Source: Anaerolineae bacterium (GTDB taxonomy: Bacteria > Chloroflexota > Anaerolineae > UBA1429). Taken from it: a stretch of DNA of 35,281 nt. The notes under the pieces are model-generated. The model did not search any database, was not told the origin of the DNA, and saw only the letters and a list, made by a program, of their open reading frames with translations. A program made the position numbers and the translations under genes. The stretch is from positions 1 to 35,281 of the forward strand of contig SLPC01000035.1 of the NCBI GenBank assembly GCA_007132185.1, in the 5' to 3' direction. Positions 8,265 through 16,501 of this stretch are shown here, piece after piece; positions within the stretch are counted from its first letter, which is position 1; each line of letters starts with the position of its first letter.

Positions 8265-8293
8265 TTGCGCAAAGGGCCCTCCCTATCTATACT
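8265..8293 (+). promoter_or_regulatory. Candidate promoter giving a leaderless transcript of the GTPase pair
   Basis: -35 TTGCGC (8265-8270), a 17-nt spacer, -10 TATACT (8288-8293). The expected start point (about 8300) coincides with the A of the ATG at 8300, and no Shine-Dalgarno sequence precedes that ATG. This points to a leaderless mRNA. Confidence 0.55.
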
Positions 8294-8299
8294 CCAGCT

Positions 8300-10264
8300 A
8301 TGCAGGATGAGTCTTATTTCGCGCTGCAAGAGCACGTACAGACCCTACGCCTCGTCCTACCGCAACTGCTGCGCGACACCCTGGGCGCGCCGCCGCGGGG
8401 CGTCTGGCTCCAGACGCTTGAACGCAATGTGCTCCCCGCTCTCCAGTTCGACATCCCCGTACTGCTGGTGGCCATTTGTGGCGGCGGCAGCACCGGCAAA
8501 TCCACCCTGGTAAATGCGCTGGCCGGGCGCTATTTGTCGCGGGTGGCCTTTCGTGCAGGCCTGACGGCGCGCGCCCTCCTGGTTGGGCACCCCGATGTGC
8601 TGGCGGGCTCCGAAATTGCCGCCCGGCTGTTGCATCGCCTGCCCCAGGCCCCACTGCCCTGGGAGCACGCCGAGCAGACCGCCATGGCGGGGCCTCCTTT
8701 GTACGCCACCTCACGCGATATCGCGCCGCATCTGCTGCTCATCGACACGCCAGACTTTGACACCGGCGAGGGCGGGCAACTCGTCAACCGCGCCCGGGCC
8801 GAGCCTCTCTTGCGGACGGCGGAGGTGATCGTCTATGTCTTTACCAACGCCGTCTACAACAATCTGGCGAACACCGACTTTATGGCCGACATCGTGGGCG
8901 GCATCGGTGGGCGACCGACCATCCTGGTGTACCGCATCTCTCGCGTGGCCTCGGACCAAGAGGCGCTGGACAACTGCCGCGTCGTGGCAGGCCGTCTGTA
9001 CGGGCAACAGCACGATGACAACTTCCCACCCGAGGTCATCGGCGTCTATCGCACCCACGAGTCCGACAGGGTGGCCGAGGGCAAGGCGGCTCCCGAGCTA
9101 ATCCCCCTGGGCGACAGGACCGCCGGCCGCGCGCTGCCCGACCTGCTGCGCTCGCTGGATGTGGCGGAGATCAAGCGTCACGCCCTGGCCAGCGATCTGC
9201 GCGCCATTCAAAGCGCGGCCCGGGCCGACTATGAACGCACCCTGCAAACCACCACACAGTTGGCCATCTATCGAGAGGGCCTGTCGCATGTCATGGCCCA
9301 GGAGGCGCTCACGGCGCTGACGGCCTTTCCCGCTAACGAGGCCATCGCCCTGACCACGCGCCTGTTCATGGAGACGAGCCCACCGATGGTGCGCGTGATG
9401 CGCCAGACGAGCCGCATCGTCGGCGCGCCCCTGCGGGGCGTACGCGCCGTGGGACGCAAGGCCTCCGAGTGGATGGGGCTGCGCGAGGCAGAGTCCCCGC
9501 CGGTGGCGCTGGAGACCCGCGTCACCCATGATCTGTTGCTGGCTGCCAATGCGCTACGCAACCGTCTCCTGGAAGATACCCTCATCATCCGACTGTCACG
9601 GCGTGATCCTCTGCTGGAGCAGGCGCAGGCTGCGCTCCAGCGTGATGGCGATACGCTGGGCATCGTGGTAGAGCCACTGGGGCGGGGCCTGTACAATCTC
9701 CACATTCCCGTGCCCGCGCTGGTGCGTCCCCATCAAGAGGCCCTGCTGGCGCGCAACTGGGAGGCCGTGACCGAGCGTCTCGAAGAAGCTGCCACCACGC
9801 TGGTCGGGCTACCCACCGGCATCGAGCACGAATTGCGAGAGTCCGTTCTGCGCTTTCGCCACGAGATGGGCTTTCGACAGCGCATGCGCGAGACCCTCTT
9901 TGCGTCACTGAGCGCGCTGCCTCCCTTGCTCGGCGTGACCTATACGCTGCTGACCGCTAATCCCGCAGCCGGCGCTGGCCTGCTCATCGAGCTAGAGGGC
10001 ATCGTAGGTGTGAACGACCTGTGGGCCCTGGTCTCGATACCGGCCTCGGCCGGGTTGGGCGATCAGGATCGCAGACAACTCGAGGAGATGCTCAAGCCGG
10101 TCTTTCAGCTATGGTTGTCCCAGCGCGTCGAATCGGTCGTGGCTCTCTTTGAGCAATCGATCTCTCATGACATTTGCGTCGCCCTTGAGGCCGTCCCCCA
10201 AGAAGACGATGAACGTTTCGCCCAGGTTGCCAGGGCGCTGGCCGGTCTGGGAGAGGCCTCATGA
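8300..10264 (+). CDS. Dynamin-like/TRAFAC GTPase, first of a pair
   Basis: 654 residues. P-loop GGGSTGKST at 61-69, a switch-I threonine candidate T89, and G3 motif DTPDFD at 149-154. The G4 motif (N/TKxD) is not recognisable: the corresponding strand reads TILVYRISRVASD (about 207-219). Base specificity may therefore be altered, or the protein may act as a partner subunit. After the G domain come long helical segments, a basic stretch (about 372-395, RGVRAVGRKASEW) and a hydrophobic region at about 540-590 (LPPLLGVTYTLLTANP), like the membrane-touching tip of dynamin-like proteins. The stop overlaps the next start by 4 nt (ATGA), so the two are translationally coupled. Membrane remodelling is the family role; the function here is inferred. 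Other large GTPases with helical tails are alternatives. Confidence 0.7.
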   Translation: MQDESYFALQEHVQTLRLVLPQLLRDTLGAPPRGVWLQTLERNVLPALQFDIPVLLVAICGGGSTGKSTLVNALAGRYLSRVAFRAGLTARALLVGHPDVLAGSEIAARLLHRLPQAPLPWEHAEQTAMAGPPLYATSRDIAPHLLLIDTPDFDTGEGGQLVNRARAEPLLRTAEVIVYVFTNAVYNNLANTDFMADIVGGIGGRPTILVYRISRVASDQEALDNCRVVAGRLYGQQHDDNFPPEVIGVYRTHESDRVAEGKAAPELIPLGDRTAGRALPDLLRSLDVAEIKRHALASDLRAIQSAARADYERTLQTTTQLAIYREGLSHVMAQEALTALTAFPANEAIALTTRLFMETSPPMVRVMRQTSRIVGAPLRGVRAVGRKASEWMGLREAESPPVALETRVTHDLLLAANALRNRLLEDTLIIRLSRRDPLLEQAQAALQRDGDTLGIVVEPLGRGLYNLHIPVPALVRPHQEALLARNWEAVTERLEEAATTLVGLPTGIEHELRESVLRFRHEMGFRQRMRETLFASLSALPPLLGVTYTLLTANPAAGAGLLIELEGIVGVNDLWALVSIPASAGLGDQDRRQLEEMLKPVFQLWLSQRVESVVALFEQSISHDICVALEAVPQEDDERFAQVARALAGLGEAS

Positions 10265-11997
10265 GCGCCAATCCACAGAGCTTTGACCGAGACAGTTGGG
10301 AGCTGCAGAGCATCGCGGCGTTGGCCGAAATCGAGGCCGAGCTCGACGACCTGGTGGCGCTCATAGAACGGATGCCGGACTGGCGTCCGGGCTCGGCGCT
10401 GCTGGCTCAGGCCGCCTGGCTCCAGAAAAAGCTTCAGCAGATCCGCGCCTCCTGGGACTCGCGGCTGGTGGTGGCCATCGTCGGGCCCTCGGGGACCGGC
10501 AAATCGACGCTGCTCAATGCCCTGGCAGGCGCCGAGCTGGCCGAAACGGGGCTTACCCGCCCCACGACCCGCCATGTGACCGCATATGCCGGCGAGGCCA
10601 CCGCCGCCGACCCCCTGCGCCAGGAGTTGGGCGACACAGCCATGCGGATCGTGACGTCGGGACGCGCCGAGGCCCTGGAATACCTCACCCTGCTGGACAC
10701 CCCCGACACCAATACCCTTCCCGAGAACCAGGCGATCCTGCGCCGCGTGCTGGAGCGGGCCGATCTGATCCTGGCCATCTTTCCTGCCCAGAACCCGCGC
10801 CTGCACGACAATCTGGCGTTTCTGCGTCCCTTTGTGGAGCGTCTCCCCCACGACCATGTGATCCCCGTCCTCAATATGATCGACCGGGTACCCGCCGACG
10901 AGCTGGATGAGGTGGTGGGCGATTTTCACCGGGCGCTACGATCCGAATGGGGGCTGGCTCCGGAGCGCATCTATCGCATCTCGGCCAAGCGTAGTAGCCC
11001 CGATTCGCGATTCCCCGCCGATGAAACGCCGCTGAACGAGGTGAACGAGTTCCCCGAGCTGGAGCAACTGGTGTTTACGACGTTGAACCGCGCGTCGCAG
11101 CTCGTCGACAGGCGCACAGCCCGCGCTCAACGCCTGTTCGAACTCTATCGCGGGCAGGCGCGCCACACCATCGCGACCACCGAACCCGAACGGGCCGATG
11201 CAGAACGCGCGCTGGCGCAGCTCGAGCAACGGGTCGAGGAAACAGCCCATCGCACCATGCCCAGCGCCCTGGCGGGGGTCCGGGGCCTGGACCTGGGCGC
11301 CACCCTCTACAGCATGCTCAGCTCGCGCTGGTGGGGACCCGTCGGCTGGCTGGTGGGGCTGTGGGCCCTGATACTACGTGTCTCTTCTTTTGTCACCCGG
11401 CTCGGCCGCCGCCTTCCCAGCGTCCTCGCTTCCTCCAGTGCAGAGGACTCTGTCTCACAGGACGAGAGCCTGCTGGACGCCTTTCCCACCGACGAGGTGG
11501 CCAACCTGCTCCTTTCGGCCTGGCCATCATTGAGCGACGCTCTGGTGGCCGCGGGGTTCGATCCGGCCATGCGGAGTTCCTCGGCCTGGCAGGAGCGGCT
11601 GGATACAGCCCTGGAAGAGCTGGCCGGCCAGAGCGCCGCCCATTACAGCGCCCGGCTCGGGCGCCTGGCAGAGCGCCTGTCCTCCTGGCCGATCCAGCTC
11701 CTGCTCAACGTGCCGGTGCTGGGCATGGTGGGATGGATTGGCGTCGAGGCGGTGCTGGCCTTTGTTCAGCGGCGCTATCTCCCGTCCACCTACTTTCAGA
11801 ACGGCGCCATGGCGGTGGCGGCCATCTGGGTGCTCGCCTATGTGCTGCTACAGATCATGGTCTCGGCCAGCATCCATCGGCTCAAAGGCGGTGGACTCTA
11901 CCGGGAGCTCGGGCGGGGCCTGGCAGAGAGCATCGTAGAGCCCTGGCAGGAGCAGTTGCAGGGGATCGAGGAGCTTGAGGCTCAGCTCGAGCCCTAG
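10261..11997 (+). CDS. Membrane-anchored dynamin-like/TRAFAC GTPase, second of a pair
   Basis: 578 residues with a full set of G motifs: P-loop GPSGTGKST (75-83), switch-I threonines in RPTTRH (100-105), G3 DTPD (146-149) and G4 NMID (205-208). Hydrophobic segments lie at about 358-378, 480-502 and 516-540, so unlike its partner it probably spans the membrane. Helical regions rich in Glu/Gln/Arg (about 300-330) may form coiled coils. The ATG overlaps the stop of the first GTPase, indicating co-expression. Tandem, unequal dynamin-like pairs are known in bacteria (for example Campylobacter DLP1/DLP2), where the subunits act together in membrane tethering. By analogy these may form a hetero-oligomer. 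Its stop codon overlaps the stop of convergent murQ. Confidence 0.72.
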   Translation: MSANPQSFDRDSWELQSIAALAEIEAELDDLVALIERMPDWRPGSALLAQAAWLQKKLQQIRASWDSRLVVAIVGPSGTGKSTLLNALAGAELAETGLTRPTTRHVTAYAGEATAADPLRQELGDTAMRIVTSGRAEALEYLTLLDTPDTNTLPENQAILRRVLERADLILAIFPAQNPRLHDNLAFLRPFVERLPHDHVIPVLNMIDRVPADELDEVVGDFHRALRSEWGLAPERIYRISAKRSSPDSRFPADETPLNEVNEFPELEQLVFTTLNRASQLVDRRTARAQRLFELYRGQARHTIATTEPERADAERALAQLEQRVEETAHRTMPSALAGVRGLDLGATLYSMLSSRWWGPVGWLVGLWALILRVSSFVTRLGRRLPSVLASSSAEDSVSQDESLLDAFPTDEVANLLLSAWPSLSDALVAAGFDPAMRSSSAWQERLDTALEELAGQSAAHYSARLGRLAERLSSWPIQLLLNVPVLGMVGWIGVEAVLAFVQRRYLPSTYFQNGAMAVAAIWVLAYVLLQIMVSASIHRLKGGGLYRELGRGLAESIVEPWQEQLQGIEELEAQLEP

Positions 11998-12890
11998 GCC
12001 GGCCCGATGACGGCGGCCAATAGGCCGTCGGCAGCATCTAGACGCTTCTCGGCCTCCTGTGCGGTGCAGCCCAGCAGAGCCATGACGATGGCAGGCTTGA
12101 CGCGCCAGCCGGTCTCGGACAGCAGGCGGCTCGCCCCTTTTTCATCCACCCCGGTCACCTCGCTCACGATCTGCGTCGCACGGTGGGCCAGCTTTTCGTT
12201 GGTCACCCGCACATCGACCATCAGGTTGCCATACACCTTGCCCAACCGAGTCATGCTCGCGGTGCTGAGCAGGTTCAGCGCCAGTTTCTGCGCCGTCCCC
12301 GCCTTGAGCCGCGTCGAGCCAGCAAGGGCCTCGGGCCCCACCACCAGCGGAATGGCGATATGGGCGAGCTCCAGCAGAGGAGACGGGTCGTTGCAGGCGA
12401 TGCCCACGGTGCAGGCTCCGACCGTGCGAGCGGCCTCTAGCGCCGCCAGCACATACGGCGTGCGGCCGCTGGCCGCCAGGCCCACCACCACATCACGTTC
12501 CGCCGGATCCAGCGCCAGCAGGTCATGGACTCCCGCGTCCCGGTCGTCCTCAGCGCCCTCCACCGAGCGCAGCAGGGCCTCTGGCCCGCCGGCAATCAGT
12601 CCCACCACCTGCCACGGCTCTGTCCCAAAGGTGGGGACGCATTCCACGGCATCCAGGATCCCTAGGCGGCCGCTGGTGCCGGCGCCCACATAGATCAGGC
12701 GCCCCCCGGTGCGCAGCGCGATGACGATGGCATCGACGGCCCGCGCCAGTTGCGGCAACGCGGCCCGCACCACCTCTGGCACGCGGGCGTCCTCCGCATG
12801 GAGCAGATGCAGGATCTCGAGGGTATCACAACGATCCATATGGATTGTGCGTGGGTTGCGGGCTTCGGTCGTCTGCGTCGGCTCTGTCAC
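11994..12890 (-). CDS. murQ: N-acetylmuramic acid 6-phosphate etherase MurQ
   Basis: 298 residues from GTG 12890, chosen for GAGGAG 7 nt upstream. MurQ cleaves the lactyl ether of MurNAc-6-phosphate, giving GlcNAc-6-phosphate and D-lactate, in cytoplasmic cell-wall recycling. The SIS domain motif GAGTSGRLGILDAVECVPTF spans 69-88. E83 and E114 (in VEGAEDD) sit at the same numbers as the two catalytic glutamates known for E. coli MurQ. The C-terminal small helical domain ends near a VMALLGCTAQEAEKRL segment. It is the last gene of a minus-strand operon, 26 nt after a BadF-type sugar kinase that could supply its phosphorylated substrate. Its stop codon shares a CTAG with the convergent GTPase gene, and no terminator is visible. 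Confidence 0.95.
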   Translation of the reverse strand: MTEPTQTTEARNPRTIHMDRCDTLEILHLLHAEDARVPEVVRAALPQLARAVDAIVIALRTGGRLIYVGAGTSGRLGILDAVECVPTFGTEPWQVVGLIAGGPEALLRSVEGAEDDRDAGVHDLLALDPAERDVVVGLAASGRTPYVLAALEAARTVGACTVGIACNDPSPLLELAHIAIPLVVGPEALAGSTRLKAGTAQKLALNLLSTASMTRLGKVYGNLMVDVRVTNEKLAHRATQIVSEVTGVDEKGASRLLSETGWRVKPAIVMALLGCTAQEAEKRLDAADGLLAAVIGPA

Positions 12891-12916
12891 AGTCGATCTC
12901 CTCTGATCGGGTAGGG

Positions 12917-13861
12917 TCAGGCATACTCGTGGCGGAGCGTGTCGCGCGCCAGCAGCACCGCGCCCATGACCGGTGGGTACAATGGCCTGGGCAGCCCGTG
13001 CAGCCCCAGGCGCGCGCACAGAGCCTCGCTGAGCGGGTTGGGCGCGCTCAGCAACCCGCCCGCCAGGGCGATGGGCGGCTGGGGCATGTTGAGGCGCGCC
13101 ATCACCGCCCGCGCTGCCAGCGTCAGCTCATCAGCGGCCCGGGAGACGATCTCTGCGGCACAGGAATCACCCTCTCTGGCCGCGTCGAGCACCAGGGACG
13201 CTAGGCTGGCGATCTCTGTGGTCCGCGTCTCGGCTCCCCCATACAGCCACGGGATCACAGCCTGTGCCTCGGGCAATCCCAGCACGGGGAGCAGGGACTC
13301 GCCCAGCACCGTCTCTTGGCCACGCCCGTCGGCGGCGCGGAGCACGGCGCGCAGGCCCTCGGCCCCCAACCAGTAGCCGCTGCCCTCATCCCCCACCAAA
13401 TAGCCCCATGCGCCGGCCAGGGCGCTTTCCCCGGCCCGGTTGACACCATAGGCCAGCGAGCCGGTCCCCGCCAGCACCAGCAGGCCCATCCGGCGGCCCA
13501 GCGCGCCCACCAGGGCGATCTCATAGTCGGCGCTGGGCACCACCCGGGCCTGGGACAGCACAGCGTGCACCACCTCGACCAGCCAGGCCGCCGAGTGGCT
13601 CGCGGCGGCTCCGGCCACGCCAATGCCCACCGCGACCACGGCCTCGGGCGGTATGCTGCCCAGGCAGGCACGCATCCCGTCCCCGAGGAGCCCGGCAGCG
13701 GCGACACGCCCCACGATCGACGGATTGGCAGCGGGCCCCTGGGCCCGCCCGTGCACGCGCAGGTCGCCATCGGTCAGGGCGACGCGCAGCCCTGTGCCGC
13801 CGCCATCGATACCCATATAGAGGCGCCCGGCATCGGTCCGCAGGCTGTGAGAAACAGGCAC
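12917..13861 (-). CDS. BadF/BadG-family sugar kinase (N-acetylglucosamine / N-acetylmuramic acid kinase-like)
   Basis: About 314 residues. ASKHA-fold signatures: phosphate-1 MGIDGGGTGLR (16-26), an LVLAGTGSLAYGV phosphate-2 segment and the GYLVGDEGSGYWLG motif typical of BadF-type N-acetylhexosamine kinases. A C-terminal ALAGGLL adenosine loop is present. Two starts compete: GTG 13861 (AGGAG 8 nt upstream, preferred) and ATG 13867 (only 2 nt spacing). The next gene is murQ. In clostridia, the BadF-family MurK phosphorylates GlcNAc and MurNAc at C6, so a MurK-like role feeding MurQ is the best inference; a plain GlcNAc kinase is also possible. Confidence 0.82.
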   Translation of the reverse strand: MPVSHSLRTDAGRLYMGIDGGGTGLRVALTDGDLRVHGRAQGPAANPSIVGRVAAAGLLGDGMRACLGSIPPEAVVAVGIGVAGAAASHSAAWLVEVVHAVLSQARVVPSADYEIALVGALGRRMGLLVLAGTGSLAYGVNRAGESALAGAWGYLVGDEGSGYWLGAEGLRAVLRAADGRGQETVLGESLLPVLGLPEAQAVIPWLYGGAETRTTEIASLASLVLDAAREGDSCAAEIVSRAADELTLAARAVMARLNMPQPPIALAGGLLSAPNPLSEALCARLGLHGLPRPLYPPVMGAVLLARDTLRHEYA

Positions 13862-14008
13862 TCGCATGGCTCCTGTGGGCGATCGATCTCGCATATCGGC
13901 GGCCGAAGGATATCGGTGGCGTACTCGTGGGTCAAGGCATGCACCTGAGCAAGCGACCCGGACTCGCTGCCCGGGCCGCCTCTGGTTGCCATTGCTGTCC
14001 TGTACCGG

Positions 14009-14887
14009 CTAGCGCTGCTTGCCTACCAGCAGGGTGACCGTCTCCTTGGCGTTGGGGTGCTCCTGGATGTGGGTCACAGGGAAGTCCATGCTGGGCGGGT
14101 GCATGGCCGCGATCTTGGCCACCGTGCCCGCCGTCGAGAGCACGATACGCTTGGCTCCCAGCAGCACTCGCATCCCCAAAGTGACCGCCATGGGCGGGCA
14201 GAGGGTGTAGAGCGGGCTGCGCTGGGCGCGGACCAGGGTCTCGGGGTTGAGGGGCAGCACCCGCGTTTTCGAGTTCTTGAACTCGTCGGGCGTCAGGTGC
14301 GCATAGTGGTTCATCAGGTCGGGTGACTCGTTGAACGCAATGTGACCGTGCTCGCCGATGCCGCCAAAGCAGATGTCCACCCCCTCGCCGTTAGTGAGCT
14401 CGTCGATCTTGGCATCGATGGCGTCGGGGTCGAACGGGTCGGGGAACCAGCGCTGCTCCTCAGGAATGCGTATCTCCTCGTCCAGCAGGCTGAACAGGTT
14501 GCGGTCCATGGAGCCGTGAAAGCTCATCGGGTGATCGTCGGGAATGGGGCGGCCCTCCCAATCCAGGTACTCGTCCATGTTGAACGTCCACACGTTCTTC
14601 CAGCTGATCCCCTCGCGGTTCGAGATCTCGGCTGCGATGGGGTACTGGTCAACGGGGCCCACCGGCAGGATCAGGGTCGTGATCTTGTCCTCGGCGTTGT
14701 TGGCCACGATCTGATCCACCATGATGCGGGCCATACGCTCCATGACAGGGGGCCAGGTCTCGAATAGCTCGACGCGCACCGGGCTCCAGTCGTCCATCTG
14801 GTCCAGGGGCATCTCCAGCAGTTTCTGCATGTCCTCGCGGGTCAGGGTCACGTTGCGCACGATGCCCTGGAAACGTTTCTCTGCCAT
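14009..14887 (-). CDS. Glucosamine-6-phosphate deaminase-like protein (NagB family), non-canonical active site
   Basis: 292 residues from ATG 14887 (AGGAG 7 nt upstream). NagB-like motifs are present: FNMDEYL (D105, equivalent to catalytic Asp72 of E. coli NagB) and GIGEHGHIAFNE (176-187), with H182 and E187 matching His143 and Glu148. The motif position normally held by Asp141 is His180. Canonical NagB converts glucosamine-6-phosphate to fructose-6-phosphate and ammonia. The Asp-to-His change and a longer N-terminus suggest a different sugar phosphate or a modified mechanism. It sits between a GH4 glycosidase and a sugar kinase on the minus strand. Compare the second paralogue at 17969. Confidence 0.8.
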   Translation of the reverse strand: MAEKRFQGIVRNVTLTREDMQKLLEMPLDQMDDWSPVRVELFETWPPVMERMARIMVDQIVANNAEDKITTLILPVGPVDQYPIAAEISNREGISWKNVWTFNMDEYLDWEGRPIPDDHPMSFHGSMDRNLFSLLDEEIRIPEEQRWFPDPFDPDAIDAKIDELTNGEGVDICFGGIGEHGHIAFNESPDLMNHYAHLTPDEFKNSKTRVLPLNPETLVRAQRSPLYTLCPPMAVTLGMRVLLGAKRIVLSTAGTVAKIAAMHPPSMDFPVTHIQEHPNAKETVTLLVGKQR

Positions 14888-14911
14888 TGTTGCGCTCCTT
14901 TCATAGCGTGG

Positions 14912-14941
14912 GCAGGCTGCGCCTGGACAAGCGCAGCCTGC
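14912..14941. repeat. Intercistronic inverted repeat between the GH4 and NagB-like genes
   Basis: A perfect 11-bp stem (14912-14922 with 14931-14941) with an 8-nt loop. No T-run on either strand. It could stabilise the 3' end of the GH4 message, tune expression along the operon, or be a protein-binding site. Confidence 0.6.
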
Positions 14942-14975
14942 TCGCACCGATCTAGTCCGCTGACGTTCGCATTCT

Positions 14976-16268
14976 CTACGCGAATTGGGGCATCACGTCG
15001 GCATGGGCGACCAGGAGCTCTTCCATGATCTGCTTGGCGGCCTGCATGTCGTGGACATAGGGCGAGGCCAGGATCGCCTGATACAGGATCTTTTTGTCGC
15101 CCGAAAGCGCGGCATCCACGGTCAGATGCTGCCAGGTGATGTTATGCATTACCAGCCCAACAAAGGGCCTGGGCAGTTCGCCCATGGCCAGCGGGGTCGG
15201 CCCGTTCGCCCCGACGATGCAGGTACCCTCAATGATGGCGTCATCGGGCAGGTTGCTGATAGAGCCGTTGTTGACGTAATTCATGCCGCCCCACTCGCGC
15301 CCTTCGTTGGCCAGGATGCTGACGGCAATGCCGATGGCATGGCGGGGATGGTGCATGCGCAGCCACTGGCGATCGGGGTCATACGGGGCGCCCTCGATCA
15401 TCTCGTCGACAAAGGCATACAGATCGCTCAGACGTTCGCCCCGTCCGCCCAGATCGGGGTCCTCCCAGCGATCCCGGCGCTCGTTCATCGTAGCGTCGTG
15501 CTCCCACAGCATATTCGGGTGGCCGGCACACACCAGCATATAGCCGTAAGCATCGAGGATGCGCATAGAGAACGACCAATCCTCTGGTGACTCGTCCTTG
15601 GGTCGCGAGCCCAGCACGCGCTCCTTGAGCAGCGGATAGAGGTCCTGACCCCCTGCGCTGATCTCGGTGAGAAAAGTGAGGTGATTCACGCCCATAGCCC
15701 GCACCGTGAGCTCTTCGTCGGGCACATCCAGCAACAGGCTCATATGCTCGCGGAACCCGGGGAAGCAGTCGCAGACGGCGATGAAACGAGCGTTCGTGCT
15801 GCGCATGACGCCCTCGGCCACCATGTTGGTGGGGTTCACATAGCTGATGGCCCATGCTTCGGGGCAGAGCTCCTCCATCAGCTTGGCATAGGCCACCGTG
15901 GCAGGGATGGTGCACTGGGCCATAAACGTCCCGCCGGGCCCCATGGTCTCGTCACCGCAGATGCCATGGCGCGTGGGGATGACAAAGTCCTGGCGCTCGG
16001 CCTCGATGCCGCCGACCCGATAGCCGGGAAAGACGAAATCAGCCCCGTCCAGCGCAGCCCGCGCATCGGTCGTCGTGGTGACTGTGAGATCCATATCCTC
16101 TCGTGCAGCCAGGGCCTCACCGAGCCTCTTGAGCTGCGGCAGTCGCGCGTCGCTCAGGTCCATCAAGCAGATCTCGCTGCCCGATAGCACATCTTTGTTT
16201 TCGAGGATGGCCTGAAAGATGGAGGGGGTAAAGGGGCTGCCCCCGCCCAGGAGAACCAATTTCGTCAT
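14976..16268 (-). CDS. Glycoside hydrolase family 4 (NAD-dependent, 6-phospho-glycosidase/alpha-galactosidase type)
   Basis: 430 residues from ATG 16268 (AAAGGAG 6 nt upstream). GH4 enzymes cleave glycosides by an NAD+ and Mn2+ dependent redox-elimination mechanism. The N-terminal Rossmann motif is LVLLGGGSPFTPSIF (4-18). Other signatures are GDETMGPGG (105-113), NPTN (145-148), the metal-site Cys in VCDCFPG (C166 or C168) and the metal-site His in GVNHLTF (H196). The exact substrate cannot be read from sequence. The neighbouring NagB-like, sugar-kinase and MurQ genes suggest an amino-sugar glycoside, perhaps phosphorylated. It is the first intact gene of the minus operon, with a gene remnant upstream. 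Confidence 0.88.
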   Translation of the reverse strand: MTKLVLLGGGSPFTPSIFQAILENKDVLSGSEICLMDLSDARLPQLKRLGEALAAREDMDLTVTTTTDARAALDGADFVFPGYRVGGIEAERQDFVIPTRHGICGDETMGPGGTFMAQCTIPATVAYAKLMEELCPEAWAISYVNPTNMVAEGVMRSTNARFIAVCDCFPGFREHMSLLLDVPDEELTVRAMGVNHLTFLTEISAGGQDLYPLLKERVLGSRPKDESPEDWSFSMRILDAYGYMLVCAGHPNMLWEHDATMNERRDRWEDPDLGGRGERLSDLYAFVDEMIEGAPYDPDRQWLRMHHPRHAIGIAVSILANEGREWGGMNYVNNGSISNLPDDAIIEGTCIVGANGPTPLAMGELPRPFVGLVMHNITWQHLTVDAALSGDKKILYQAILASPYVHDMQAAKQIMEELLVAHADVMPQFA

Positions 16269-16501
16269 GTCTGACTCCTTTGGGTGAGAATGGTTGCACC
16301 GGCACCGGCCACCACCCACATGGCCCGCCGGTCACTGCCCCGGGTTGACGATGGGGGCGCGGGCAGTTTCGCGCTCCCCTGTATGCATGGCTTGGGAGGC
16401 ATACTCTGACAAGCGCACGGAGCGCTAGCACCTGGCGCACTGATCTCAAGCACGCCTCCCATCAAGCATCCAGCCTGGACCAAGAGCGAGAGCGCAGGTC
16501 C
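16269..16501. other. Leader/intergenic region upstream of the GH4 gene
   Basis: About 230 nt with no supported gene. TTGTCA is present on the minus strand, but no -10 lies at a proper distance. I see no confident promoter or terminator. Confidence 0.3.

Noticed and set aside
8300-11997. Reading the GTPase pair as an anti-phage defence system
   Set aside because: No nuclease, reverse transcriptase, TIR, toxin or other effector domain and no mobile-element signs nearby; the MscS neighbour favours a membrane role.
13774-13992. 72-codon minus-strand frame between the NagB-like and kinase genes
   Set aside because: It has AGGA 5 nt before its ATG, but more than a third overlaps the kinase gene in another frame and no family is recognisable; not strong enough to list as a gene.
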